Shown here in pieces: positions 10,648 through 25,400 of a stretch of DNA of 64,000 bases. The first letter of the stretch is position 1. The number at the start of each line of letters is the position of its first letter. The notes beneath the pieces were generated by a model that ran no database searches, was not told the origin of the DNA, and saw only the letters and a program-made list of their open reading frames with translations. Origin of the DNA: Utricularia gibba (lineage: Eukaryota > Streptophyta > Magnoliopsida > Lamiales > Lentibulariaceae); the NCBI GenBank assembly GCA_002189035.1, contig NEEC01000007.1:930001-994000 (forward strand). Reading direction: 5' to 3'. The position numbers were made by a program, and so were the translations under genes.

Positions 10648-11162
10648 AGCACATACTGTTTTCATGCAATGTTCTTGTAATGTCTCTGATAAACATATGC
10701 AAAAGCTTTGGAATCTCTCTCAATATTTGTTATTCTGAAAACTCCCGAGTCTCTGAAAGTATAGCCATGTTTTCTTCACGATGGGGTTTTTGATGTTTAC
10801 TGTCTGTGAAGTGGGAAATGAGAAGAAAAGCCGCAGTGACCTTTCCCCTGCACGCACAAATTTCACGTCCAGGATTTGCAGCAGCTGCTCGTGAATGAAT
10901 GATGCAAAGAACATAATGTGTTACACTCTGCTTCATCATGCATGGCGTCACTTGTGTGCTTCAAAATCCTTGATTTGTTGCTGCTGCTGCTGCTCTGCTG
11001 TGCCACAGGGCTCAGGGGACATGGTCTTCTCTCTGTGCTTAGGGGCCGTATAATGGGCTTCCACCTGAATCATTAAAGCCCATAAGGCCCAGCGCTTCAG
11101 TTTCCCCCTTTCAGGTACGTCTTCTACAGCGCCTCATTGCAGGTTTCAGCTTTATTGGCGAG
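10648..11162. other. Intergenic, with 3' UTR and DEG10 promoter
   Basis: 515 bases. Contains a short CTG repeat near 10980-10995 and a cluster of site II elements just upstream of DEG10. Confidence 0.5.
11054..11091 (+). promoter_or_regulatory. Site II (TGGGCY) cluster upstream of DEG10
   Basis: TGGGCT at 11054-11059, AGCCCA at 11077-11082 and GGCCCA at 11086-11091, all within 110 bases of the start codon. Site II elements bind TCP factors and are common in promoters of nuclear genes for mitochondrial and housekeeping proteins. Confidence 0.45.
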
Positions 11163-14022
<2,860 letters not shown>

Positions 14023-15031
14023 TTCATTCCTACAGTTTTTATCTGCTTGTTAGAGGAGAAAACAAGCATCGCCTGTGGGGTTTTGATCTGGTCCAGTGAC
14101 CCCCCACCCGCGACATTCATGTTGAAGGTGACTTGACTCATTCCTGGTCCCTTGTAAATCCTGTGACTCCGACCACATACTACGTGAACGCCAAAACTCC
14201 AGCAAACTGTCTGCTAAACGGCAAGTGAAACCAAGAGCCTGAGAGTTAAGCATTTTTTTTAACAACAAAAAAGTGATTAATTAGGATATTTATTTCAAAA
14301 TTGGTTTCAATCCATTTTTCGATTTTTTTATTTTTTTCAATGAATTACTGAATGAATTACATTAATAAAATAGCTGGCGTTATATAGAATAGTAATAAAT
14401 AATTAAATATTTAGCGGACAGGGACGTAGGCACGGTGCTGCTTATTTCCAAATATGTCAATGGACATTCAATGCCCTTCACCATTGGTGACATGCAGCGC
14501 GAATCAAGGCCACTCAGGAGGTTAAAAAGGTGAATTCCCCATTTTTCACCCTCAGACAACCTGATCGCCCCCCACCTTAAACTCCTACATGCTCCCTGCT
14601 TCAAAATGGACTAAAATTGTAATAGACGATATTGAATCATCATTAATGGATCGAGTTTCAAATGTGTTGAATTGCATGGAAGTTTGGAACCTTCCCTTAC
14701 AATCAAAATGATATTTTTGGAGGTTTGCTTTTATCTTGTTAGCAGGGAATGCATGCATTCATGGTCATCTGTAATGGAGCATTGCAATTTATGATCTTAC
14801 TACCCTTTTGGATGAAAGGTAAATGTGTTGTGTTTCTGGTGCTACTGACAAGCATCATCAATCAGGTACCGAGATGTCTGTCCAACGTTGACTGGACTCT
14901 TCTGTAATAAACCAAAAGGAGTATCACCACAGGCACTCATCGTCGTCTTCATCGCCACTTTCTATCTAATTCCTCTCTTTCCCCTGCCTTGTTTGCTCAC
15001 TTTCTCCTCCACTGCACTCCCCCTTTGCCTC
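14023..15031. other. Intergenic
   Basis: About 1 kb of mixed DNA, with a poly-T/A-rich stretch at 14250-14420. No gene, repeat family or RNA recognised; the last 150 bases are presumably the promoter and 5' UTR of the NOI gene. Confidence 0.5.
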
Positions 15032-15737
15032 ATGGCTGCTTCTGCTATCACTGCTGTAAGTTCTCTCGTCTTATTACAACTCTGTTTCCTCGTTCCCATT
15101 GCCAATCTCTTGCTTTCGTTCTTCCCAGATTCAGATTCCTCCCTTTGGGGACTGGGAAACAGCAAGCCAGCTTCCCATAACCCAGTACTTCGAGTGTGCA
15201 AGGCAAGCTGGTTTATTTCGCTGTAGCTGCCGTGTACCTGAAGGCTGTGCTTATGGGCTGCACTTGGATGGCACGCAGAGTCGCAAGATGTCTGAACCAA
15301 AGGTCCAGTTTTTACTGTTTTCCGTGTTCTTTTTTCCACCTCTTCTGAGATTAAAAAAAATGTGATCTTTAGATAAGGGAAGCAAGTTTTACAGACGAGA
15401 AACAAGCAAAACAAAGGATGAAAGAGAGCACCTCCCAAAGATCCTCCGTCACCGTCACCCCAGTTGATGAAGATCTCTACAAGATTTCCCCGGCGGTTCT
15501 CCGGAAAACTAAGCGAGTAAGTTCTTTTTCACATGAACAAAACCTTTGTTCGCCATTCTTGGGATTCTCTTCCAAAGACCGAAACTTTTGATTCTTGAAA
15601 AAGGTTGGCCCTTTTTCAAGAACCCATGAACCATAAAATATTCCATGCTCCTGATCTGATGCTGTTCGATCAAAAAAATACAGAGACAGATCTTGGGGTT
15701 CTTATCAAGATGCATGGCGCCACTGTGCAGTGCATGA
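15032..15737 (+). CDS. Small NOI-domain (RIN4-like) protein
   Basis: Four exons: 15032-15055, 15129-15302, 15373-15516, 15684-15737. All introns are phase 0 and the product is 131 residues. Exon 2 carries a NOI / AvrRpt2-cleavage-type signature, IPPFGDWETASQLPITQYFE, followed by CARQAGL. The C-terminus (LGFLSRCMAPLCSA) has two cysteines close to the end, as in RIN4-family proteins whose C-terminal cysteines are acylated and tether them to the plasma membrane. A segment DEDLYKISPAVLRKTKR precedes it. RIN4 itself is an immune regulator and effector target; the short single-NOI relatives are mostly uncharacterised, so an immune role is only inferred. The first exon encodes just eight residues, and its ATG was chosen because it splices in frame. 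Confidence 0.75.
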
Positions 15738-17038
15738 ATCCAACGTCAGTTTCTTCTAGCCCCGGAAGCCACGGACAAGATTACCAACTGAGCTGTAGAC
15801 CTCGATTATGCCGTACTTCCTCCCCTGTTTAATCCCTAATTAAAAGATGCAGCAGCCTGATCAACGGACTTCAATTCTGCAGTATTTAGGCCCAAGATTG
15901 GCCCAAATTCCAAATGTACTTATCTAGATAATGGGCAATTTATTCTCCAAGTAAATAAAAACCCAAATCCAAGAGTCAGGCCCATTAATTTCAATTGTAA
16001 TAAATGCAAAATAAAATATATTGTACCAAGCCCTCCACTGCCATTATTCTCTTTAATTGCCGAGGCTGATTTTTAAATTTTAAAATAATAATCATAATTC
16101 GTATTTTTAAACATTAATATGTTATTACTTTACTGACAGGCCGTGTACTTAGAGCCGGAAATAGGCGTACAAGGCCATGGGCCTAACCCATTTTTTAAAA
16201 GGCAATTGCGGCCTAGGCCCATCTAGTGCCCGGCCACGTGGAGCCACACCAATTATCAGCTCAATTATTGATGTCATTTTTTATTTAAATTCAATATTTT
16301 TTAATTATATTCAAAATATTTGAAAAAACAGAAAATTGTTGTTTACATAATTTGAATTCAATCTCCAATTTAATCATGAATTTAGGTTACATTGAACTTA
16401 TAATTTTAAAATATTAATTGTCAAACATAAAAAAGTTAAAAATGATTACCTTTGGAGGCATTTAATTCCCAGCAATAGAAGAGTAGGGCGGGCATGACGA
16501 GGGGCTGGCCCGGCCGCTCATTCCCGGAGCGGGAGCAGGGCGTCCTCCCTAATATTCCCAAATTATTGCCCTCGCTCCCGAAGTGCATGTGATCTTGACG
16601 GCACCTACGCCCCCCTAAATGGCCACCCTTTTGATGGTGCAACGCAATAATTTGCAAATTTGATCACCCTTTTGAAAAAAATGTGACTCATGCTTGTTTT
16701 CCGCATGCAAATCTATAGTATGAATGTGGTTTGTTGACGAATCCGGAATTGGGTATTGATTTTTTAGACTGGAAGAAGTATTGGTAAAAATGAAGATGTG
16801 GGTGTGCTGTTGAGCAATGTTGATCAAAATGGTGTGGGGAGTGAATGGGAATGAGTAAACGAGTATGTATTGTTGCATTGTGTTTTGAATATGCTTCATG
16901 GTTGGTCCTCCACTCGTGGGTGCACGTTTGGGATGCTGAGTGGGGAGGGGTGTGGTGTGGTGGAGCTCTGACCTTAGAGGGGGAGCCATTTAATGCCACC
17001 GCATTCTCTGGATGTGTTTCTTTATTTGTAGTAGTAGC
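15738..17038. other. Intergenic with a possible degraded transposon fragment
   Basis: 1.3 kb. 16141-16620 begins and ends with GC-rich blocks (AGAGCCGGAAATAGGCG; GGGGCTGGCCCGGCCGC) around an AT-rich core, unlike its surroundings. It resembles ends of degraded hAT-like elements, but no clear inverted repeat or target duplication could be fixed. Open frames crossing 16436-17070 appear non-coding. Confidence 0.35.
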
Positions 17039-17045
17039 TATAAAG
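17039..17045 (+). promoter_or_regulatory. TATA box of the GDSL gene
   Basis: TATAAAG, 57-63 bases upstream of the ATG at 17102. Confidence 0.5.
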
Positions 17046-17101
17046 GCAGCTCCAGTTTCACTTACAGACATAGCAGCGGCGCTCCTGGTTCCTCAGACAA
17101 G

Positions 17102-18515
17102 ATGGGATCCACTCAGCGTCTTGTGTTCCTCTTCTTGGTCCTCACAAGCTTCCAGCTTCGTGCACATGCGAGGAAGAGAGGAGACAACACTGCCTTCTTT
17201 GTGTTTGGTGACTCTTTGGTTGATAATGGAAACAATAACTTCTTGGCTACCACGGCGAGAGCTGATTCCGCTCCCTATGGCATCGATTATCCCGGCCACC
17301 GCGCCACCGGCCGCTTCTCCAACGGCCTTAACATCCCCGATATCATCAGTAAACACAGATACACATTTGTAGTGATTGCACGGTTCGCCACCATTCCACT
17401 TCCAGTTTATATGATTTTCAATTTGGATAGGTGAGCATTTTGGATGGGAGCCGACGTTGCCTTATCTGAGCCCGGATCTTCATGGGGAGAAGCTCCTGGT
17501 GGGGGCCAACTTTGCGTCCGCCGGAGTCGGAGTTCTCAACGATACCGGAGTGCAATTCGTAAGTAACCTGCAGAAAGTGTAAGCGGCTCACGACATGAAG
17601 GCTGACGAGTGTTTGTGCAGGTGAACATCATAAAGGTTTACCAGCAGCTCAACTTCTTCCGTCAGTATCAGCAGAGGCTGAGCGCGTTGATCGGACGGCA
17701 GCAGGCGGTGAGACGGGTCAAGAGCTCATTGGTACTGATCACTCTTGGAGGAAACGACTTCGTGAACAACTACTATCTGTTTCCTTACTCCATGAGATCC
17801 CAGCAATACACTCTCGAAGCCTACGTCCCCTTCGTTATTTCCGAGTACAAGAAGGTTCTCAAGGTTAGTAATGGCACATTACAGTTCCCCCCATAATATG
17901 TATGTGTGTTTAACTGCTGATGTGAACGACGATAGAGACTCTATGCACTGGGAGCACGGCGGGTTATAGTGACCGGTAACGGGCCGTTGGGGTGTGTACC
18001 GGCGGAGCTGGCACTGCACAGCATCGACGGCGAATGCTCCGATGAATTGCAGAAGGCGGCCGGACTGTGGAACCCTCAGCTAGTAACCATGCTAAGTCAG
18101 CTCAACCATGAAATTGGTTACAACGTATTTCTAGCAGCCAACACCCACCAAATGCACAATGACTTCTTGACCAATCCCAAGCAATTCGGTGAGAAAAAAA
18201 AAAACAAACTTGCTGATATTCATCATCATCATCATCATCACAGAGCAGATGTTAAGTAATTTGGATTGCTTATCATCAGGTTTCAAGACTTCCAAAGAAG
18301 CTTGCTGCGGACAAGGGCCATTCAATGGGCTGGGACTATGCACCTCGTCCTCGAACCTGTGCAAGAACAGGGACGAGTACGTCTTCTGGGATGCGTTTCA
18401 CCCATCGGAGAAGGCCAACCGGCTGATCGCTCAGCAGATCCTGATGGGATCCCTCGACTACATGCACCCCATGAACCTCTCCGCTGCCATGGCCCGCAGC
18501 GAGATCATCCACTGA
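17102..18515 (+). CDS. GDSL esterase/lipase, secreted
   Basis: Five exons (17102-17348, 17431-17558, 17621-17863, 17936-18188, 18280-18515) give 368 residues, the standard length and five-exon structure of plant GDSL lipases. Residues 1-23 ([20 protein letters not shown]...) form a signal peptide. All SGNH blocks are present: [10 protein letters not shown] (Ser38), [18 protein letters not shown], and [12 protein letters not shown] (Asp328, His331). The enzyme is expected to hydrolyse acyl esters in the cell wall or extracellular space; roles in cuticle, suberin or defence differ between members and cannot be assigned here. The C-terminus ends ARSEIIH. An AATAAA signal lies at 18574-18579. Intron 4 contains a CAT microsatellite. 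Confidence 0.93.
18221..18240 (+). repeat. CAT trinucleotide microsatellite
   Basis: Nearly seven uninterrupted CAT units inside intron 4 of the GDSL gene; a likely length-polymorphic marker. Confidence 0.9.
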
Positions 18516-19409
18516 ACCTCATCATTTTGTATTGAAGAAGTGCCCACCCACACCTACTGTATCATTCATTAGCAATAAACCAATGTAATCGGAATCACTC
18601 CCTTTTATCATTTACCAAGGCTCAATTTCACTCCAATCAGCACCAATGATAATTTTTTTGAAAGTAGATCACACTTACTTTTTATCGTAATTATGATCAC
18701 TTTGTAGTTTATATAATATTATTTAATTTAGAAATTCAATTTTTACGATTTTACGTTATTTTTTTTTAAAAAAATGATTCTGTTATTTAAGTACGACCCT
18801 TCTTTTTGGTATACAATCATTAGGTCCGCTGATCTTATAAATTTATAGTTGAAATTATTTATTGGGATTTTTAATATCTATGGAAATATTTGATCTTTGT
18901 AATGAAAATATTTAAAATTAAATAATTCCAGGAGTTTGAAGGCTTTTTATGCCGACGTGTCGAAAGAGGAATAAAAATATGTGAATTATTAATACGTATT
19001 AAAATGTTAAAATGAATTAGAAATATGATTAAATAGAATGTAAAAACCCAACTGGATGAGGTTATGATGAGTCCGATGTTGTCCAAAGCCAGCCCATTGG
19101 ACTGGAAACTACGGACACGCTCTATGGAAATAAGACCGCGAAGCTCCGTCGCCACTGCCGCAGCAGAGTGACGGCCAAATTGGTCGCCGATTGCATCGTT
19201 TTTTCGTCTCTTCCATTTTGTCGCACCGTCTTCTGTTGCAAGTGGCAACCCCAGTGAAAAGTAATCATCAGTAGACGACATTTGTTTCAGTTTTTCAAGA
19301 AAAGTCATCTTCAACGGATGCATCATAACTGGGTTGCTACTGTTGTATTATTTGTAGTACAATTCCTAAAACCCTAAATTTGCTTCCGGCTTCGGCCGCT
19401 GTTGATCAA
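18516..19409. other. Intergenic
   Basis: 894 bases: GDSL 3' UTR, then strongly AT-rich DNA, then a GC-richer stretch from about 19080 that is presumably the GCN1 promoter and 5' UTR. A minus-strand open frame at 18871-19326 has no recognisable features. Confidence 0.5.
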
Positions 19410-22400
19410 ATGGAGACACTAAAGGCGGTTGCTTTATCAGTCTCTTCGCCATCTACGCGCACCCGTATTCAGATGTTCCGTTACCAGATTCTCCCCGTTC
19501 TTGAGACTACAGGTATCTACTGCTCGTGCATTTGAGCCCAACCTTGTGTTTGAATTGGGTTTGGTGATGTGTAGTTGAACATACGGAATGCCTGTTGCAA
19601 TGATTGAAACGTTTTGCATGAGTCACATTCTTGATTGCTTCAAAGCTAATTCATATCTTGATTTTTTGTGGTGGATATATCCCTTGCTACCCTTTATTCC
19701 ACTGCTTGACGGTATTGAAAGCATATTTCTTTGTTTACTATTTCATCTGGCTTTGATGTCAAAAATATTGAAACATTGGATTCCATGTCGTGTATAGTTA
19801 TTTTTTTGAACTGAATTTTGTCAACAATATTCAGTCGGCTAATGTATGGTTCTTCAGATTCTTCTCTGGCATCATTGGACTTTGTGACGCAGTTGGTTGA
19901 TCTAATCTTTCAAACGCTGCATATATATGACGATCGTGGATCAAGGAAAGCTGTTGATGATGTCATTATCAAGGCCCTGAGTAGAGATGAATTTATGAAA
20001 ACCTTTGCAGGAACTCTACTGCAGACCATGGAAAGGCATTCGAAATTACAGTCTCTTACAGGAGCCTATAGGCTTCTGCAGTGGTCCTGTTTCCTTCTAA
20101 TTCATTGCCCTTTTTCCTTGTTATCAAAGAATGCACTGTTAAGATTAGTCCTTGCGCAAGCATCCCTACTTCATATTGTCATGGAAGGTTCATTTCACAT
20201 AAGAAGGGCCTGCAAGAAAGCTTTTTTCCATTTGCTTTCCAAGGTTTCATTTTTATCCGAGTATTCTTGTAGATTTTGTTTGAACTTTCTCATTTCATAA
20301 TTTTGTATAATCTGATTTTATTCCTCCAGTTACCAGACATGTACAAGACTTACATAGAAGAGTTGAAGGAGGGGAGGATTCATTCCAGAGATGTTCCAGA
20401 TCTGATATATGTCATGCTTGATTTTTCACAGTCGAAGCCTGATTTGTTTGTCAAATGGAAGGTACTTACAGTTGTGACATTAGTTGCTCAGGATTTAATT
20501 GATATTTGGGCTGACATCACTCTGTTGATTTTTCAGGATACGTATGTTGAGATATATGTAAAATCAGCATTAAATGCGAAGGAAAAGCCTACAAATAGTC
20601 TTAGTGAAGCCTTTTTTCCAGTATTTGCATGTCTCTCACATGAAGATTTCAAGAGCTCTGTACTTCCCTTGTCTATAAAAATGTTGAAAAGGAACCCAGA
20701 GATTGTTCTTGAATCAGTAGTTTTTCTTTTGAAATCTGTAAATATTGACTTAAGTAAGTATGCTGCTGATATTCTTGCGGCTGTAGTATTGCAAGCTATG
20801 CATGCAGATGAAGGAAGAAGGGCTGCTGCTTTAGCTTTAATTAGGTGCTTGAGCCAAAAATCCAGCAGCCCTGATGCTGTTGAATCTATGTTTAGCACGA
20901 TCAAGTCCGTGATGGGAGGTCATTTTCTGATACTTAATCTTATCTAAAAGAGATTATTCTAGTGGAGCTGAGTTTTTTTTCCTCTACTTTGGAATTGCCT
21001 CTTATGTAATGATAATTCTGTTATCTAATGATAAAAAAAGGATATAACTTCAACAGGTTCAGAAGGCAGACTTGCTTTTCCATATCAGAGAGTTGGCATG
21101 ATATGTGCGCTGAGAGAAATATCGCATGCCCCTGTTGGAAAACACTTCAGTGACATGGTTCCCGCTGTATGTGGATTTTTGATGTTGTGTTACTCTGATG
21201 ACGGTGGGTCTGTACTTTATAATATGCAAAAAATATACATATATATTTCCTTTAATCTATGTTCCGTCTTCATGTAAGTCTAAAATGTCAGTTCTCTGAT
21301 TTTGCAATTGATTACCTCGAGAGTGCTTGCCTTAGAAAGTGAACACTCTTCTTTCCTGGTGGAAAAAAATTATCCATTTTTTGCTTGCAGGAAATGAAGA
21401 TGTGAAACTTGCAATATTGTCAGCGCTAGGACCCTGGGCTGTGAAATCAGCAGATGCTATATCTCCAAACTTAGTTACATTCTGCATTTCTGGTCTGAAA
21501 GAGAAAGAATCTCTTAGAAGGGGCTATCTTCGTTTTCTCAGGTTGATTTGTAAAAATTCTGATTGTGTAATACAGGTAAGGTTTTTAGCAGTGAATTTTG
21601 TTTCTGTTGTATGTAGTCTTTGGCTTTTTATAATAACTTAAAAGTCTTAATTTTCCGGAAGCAGATTGCACCTTTAGCAATTCACCTAGTCCAACTGGTC
21701 AAATCTGGCTTTACTAGGGCAACACAAAGATTGGATGGCATCTATTCTCTTCAATGTTTGCTGAAAATTGCTCTCGTCGATGTCAAAACAGGTTATAATT
21801 GGCTTTAATATGATATGATCAGTGCTGATGAAGGTTTCCAATTTTTTTCGTTCACTATCATATTTGATCTCCTTTCCATGTTACATTATTTATCAGATGA
21901 AATTCTGTCCAAGGAGAAGATTTGGCAGCTAATATTGATAAATGAACCAACAGTTATTCAGATTTCTTTGGTCAGTTTCACCATTCGAAATTCTTCTCGC
22001 AACTTCATTTGGCAATTCGGCTGGACAATTATTCATCACTGAAAATTTTTTATGGGAAAAAACCTGTTTATCTATAATTGAATTTTAAAAATTGTTTATC
22101 AATTACTCATAGTTGCTTCAATTTGATGAGAGAAGCGAGAAAGTATCCATTAGGATCTACATTAAATATTTTGCTTCTTTTTTTTGTGAAAGAAACCATT
22201 TCATTTATTTTCTGTCTAGACAGGCTATTCGAACATATTTTTTGCATTCAATTTATTTCAGGCATCAAGACTTTCTGTTGAGGACTTAATTGCATGTGTT
22301 GACCTTGTTGAAGTTATATTTATGGAAAATTTCCAAAGGTAGGTTCGAAACACACTTGAAATGTTTTGTTGAGCCCTCATGTTCTTTAATTAAAACGGCA

Positions 22401-25400
22401 GCCTGGTTAAGATGTGCATTTCTATAAGCTTCCCTGATAAGAGTTGGTTAATGTCTCCATTTTGTGTAGGCAACTGGAGAGTTGTCATATCAAATCCCTT
22501 CTCCAGGTTATCAGTAATTCCACTCCTTTGTGTTTTGGCTTTTTTTGAGAAATTAATTTAGTTTTATGATATTTCAGTTTATGTTGCTTTTGTTGTGCCA
22601 TCCAACCTGGGATATAAGAAAGGCTGCAGAGGGTGCCATCAGAAAGATTCTTAGGACATCTCCTCAATTACATCTGACCATGTTGGTGGAATGCTCAAAT
22701 TATTTCTCTACAGTTGGAGATAAGGCTAATCTTCTGAATATGAGGTGGCATTTATTGTTTGTATTCTATCCTAATGCTTTTGAATTGGAGTATTTTAGAG
22801 TGAGTCATACTTTTTTTTTGTTACTTGGGTAAAAGTTTGTGAACCATCCTTTTTTTAGATCCCCCTTAATTTTATGTAATCAAACTTCTATTTAATAAAT
22901 TTCTTTGATGCTCAGTGATGCTGAAAATGTATTGGATTCTCAAATACCATTTCTTCCACCTGTTGAGGTTATGGTGAGGGCATTGCTTGTGGTAGCATCA
23001 GCTGCATTGCCAAGTGCATCGGATGTTCTTTTGCTGCTGCTCCTTTGTTCACATCATCCTTACACCATTGGGAACGGGAGAAGAGATTCAGTTTGGAGGG
23101 TACTTTTTTTCCTAATTTGTGGTTGATAATTTGGTAAATTTATTTTTTCAGATGCCTGGATTGACACTTTCCTTTTCTTCAAACTTGTTTCCGAACTACC
23201 ATATTTATAAGCAGAGAAAGAAACTGACACTTTTGATTTTCCAGAGGGTCCGAAAGTGTGTGCAGAAATCTGGCTCTGAAGTTATAGGCCTTTGCTCTGC
23301 TAATTCTGGTGAATTATTGAAGGTACTTTTCCTTATCATATGTAACTGTTACTTGTCTGTAACATCTGAATATAGAGCGTTGCTCATTTTACATTTGTAA
23401 AATAACTGATTTTGGTTGTCCTATTACTGATGGCCAAATCCATCTTACTTTTTCTCTGTTTATGATTTCGTGTACACTTTTTCCATTATAGTACCCAGCA
23501 TACCTTCACTGGTGACTGTAAAATCAGTGCAGGCTAATTTCTTATACAAATGAAAGGCTTATTATTGAGTTTCTTCTACTTCAGAGTAAGTTATTTATAT
23601 TTTTTCCTGTTTTTTTTTTATGTAGGCCTTTTTAGGTGTGAACGGGTTGAACAGTTCGAATCATCTTGAAAAGGAAGCTGCTATAAATGCTCTGCATACC
23701 TTAATGTCTATCATGCCTGGGGACACTTATTCACATTTCAAGGAGGTTTGCCACACGCTTTTTTTCCTGCTCTTTTATGAACATTCATCATTTTCATTTC
23801 TTTAATGGAATTCTTCACTCGTGCAGCTCTTTGTAAATCTTCCGGATCTTTTTGCACATGATGATCTTTCAGAATATGATATTCAGGTTATATTTTTTAC
23901 TCCTCTTTGTTTACAATTGATTCTAATTTGATTGTGTAAATGGAAAATTAAAATAAATTTAGCTTCTTTCCATGAAAAAGAAATTAAACAAACTTATCAG
24001 GCTGATGTAGAATGTAAATGAACTGGTATTTAATGTCTACATCCCGATTCCTTGTTATAACCTAAGATTTGGCTTTGTTTTGCTGCCACAGCGTTTCTCT
24101 TTGACCTTTTTTCTTTTTAATCTGGAATTTCATATTTCCCATTATTTTAGGTTTTTAATACGCCTGAGGGAATGCTTTCCACCGAGCAACGGCTCTACAT
24201 TGGGGAGTCAGTCGTTTCTCAAGATGTGTATCAAAATGTCAGTATGGAAATTTTCTCACAAAGTATGTAAAGTTTGCATGTATTTTTTTCCCATATTAAG
24301 GTTCTGTTTTACTTCAGGAGCGAGCTAGACCTAATCTCTCAGTGAAGAGGGATACACGCAATAAGGAGGCTAGTGGTCATGGGAAAAGGGATGCTTCAAA
24401 ACCTACAAAGAAACCTGGCATGTCATCACACAACTATTATCTGAGATTTGTACCTTTATGCATAAGATTAGTCATCCTTGTTCAAAGGAGAATAACATTT
24501 TGTTCACATAAAAATGCTCAAACACAGCTTTTTTTTTTTTTTTTTGGCTTATGTCTGTAGAAAAGGCAAAAACAGCCAAGGAAGAGGCCCGAGAATTGCA
24601 GCTTAAAGAAGAGGGTATCATTCGTGGTAAAGTCCAGGTCATTCAGAAGAATATTTCGCTGATGCTTGTGGCTCTGGGGAAATGGCATTGGCCAATCCTA
24701 TATTCATGCACAGCCAGCTTCCTTCCTTGGTTAGTTTTCAGTGTTGGTAGCTTCAATATTTTTTCCATACCTTTGTATGATAAAATTGTGTATTATTGGT
24801 TTCTCTAGCATTTCCTTTTTCATTTGGAGATGATGGCTTAATAATTAGTGTAACCTTCTTTTGTTTCATATTTCCATTTTGGCTGTGAGAAAATGTCTTT
24901 CTCCAACAATATTTTTTTCTTACAAAATCATGATTGTGTAGGTGAGACTTGTCAGCCCTTTACTTTGTTCCCCAATCGTTGGTGATGCTGCCTTCAGTGC
25001 ATTAGTAAAACTTGCAAAATGTACCATTGATCCTCTCTCCAACTGGGGACTCGAAATTGCAACTGCATTGCGTCTGACTGTGACAGAAGAAAGTAACGTA
25101 CTATGGGAGCTGTTGAGGTCTAGTGGCGAAGAGTACAATGAAGTGCCATCACCGAATCTTTTTGAACGTTTTGCAAATGGATTGACCATTTCCTGCAAAT
25201 CTGGCCCCCTCCCTGTTGATTCATTTACATTTATATTCCCGGTATTTTCCTGTTCTCAGTTGTGTTTTGATTAGTGTTGTGCGTGCGTATCTGATATGAA
25301 GGTCTTGTTTTTTGTTTCAGATAATGGAGAAGATACTGCTCTCTCCTAAAAAGACTGCTTTTCATGACACAGTTCTCCAGATTCTTTTCCTGCATTTGGA

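Noticed and set aside
14962-15438. 158-codon minus-strand open frame
   Set aside because: Antisense to the spliced NOI gene, whose exons show a conserved domain; no family resemblance of its own.
16845-17372. 175-codon frame upstream of and overlapping the GDSL gene
   Set aside because: Runs through the GDSL TATA box and signal-peptide exon in another frame; no domain.
18871-19326. 151-codon minus-strand open frame
   Set aside because: Lies in AT-rich intergenic DNA and the GCN1 leader; composition is irregular and nothing is recognisable.
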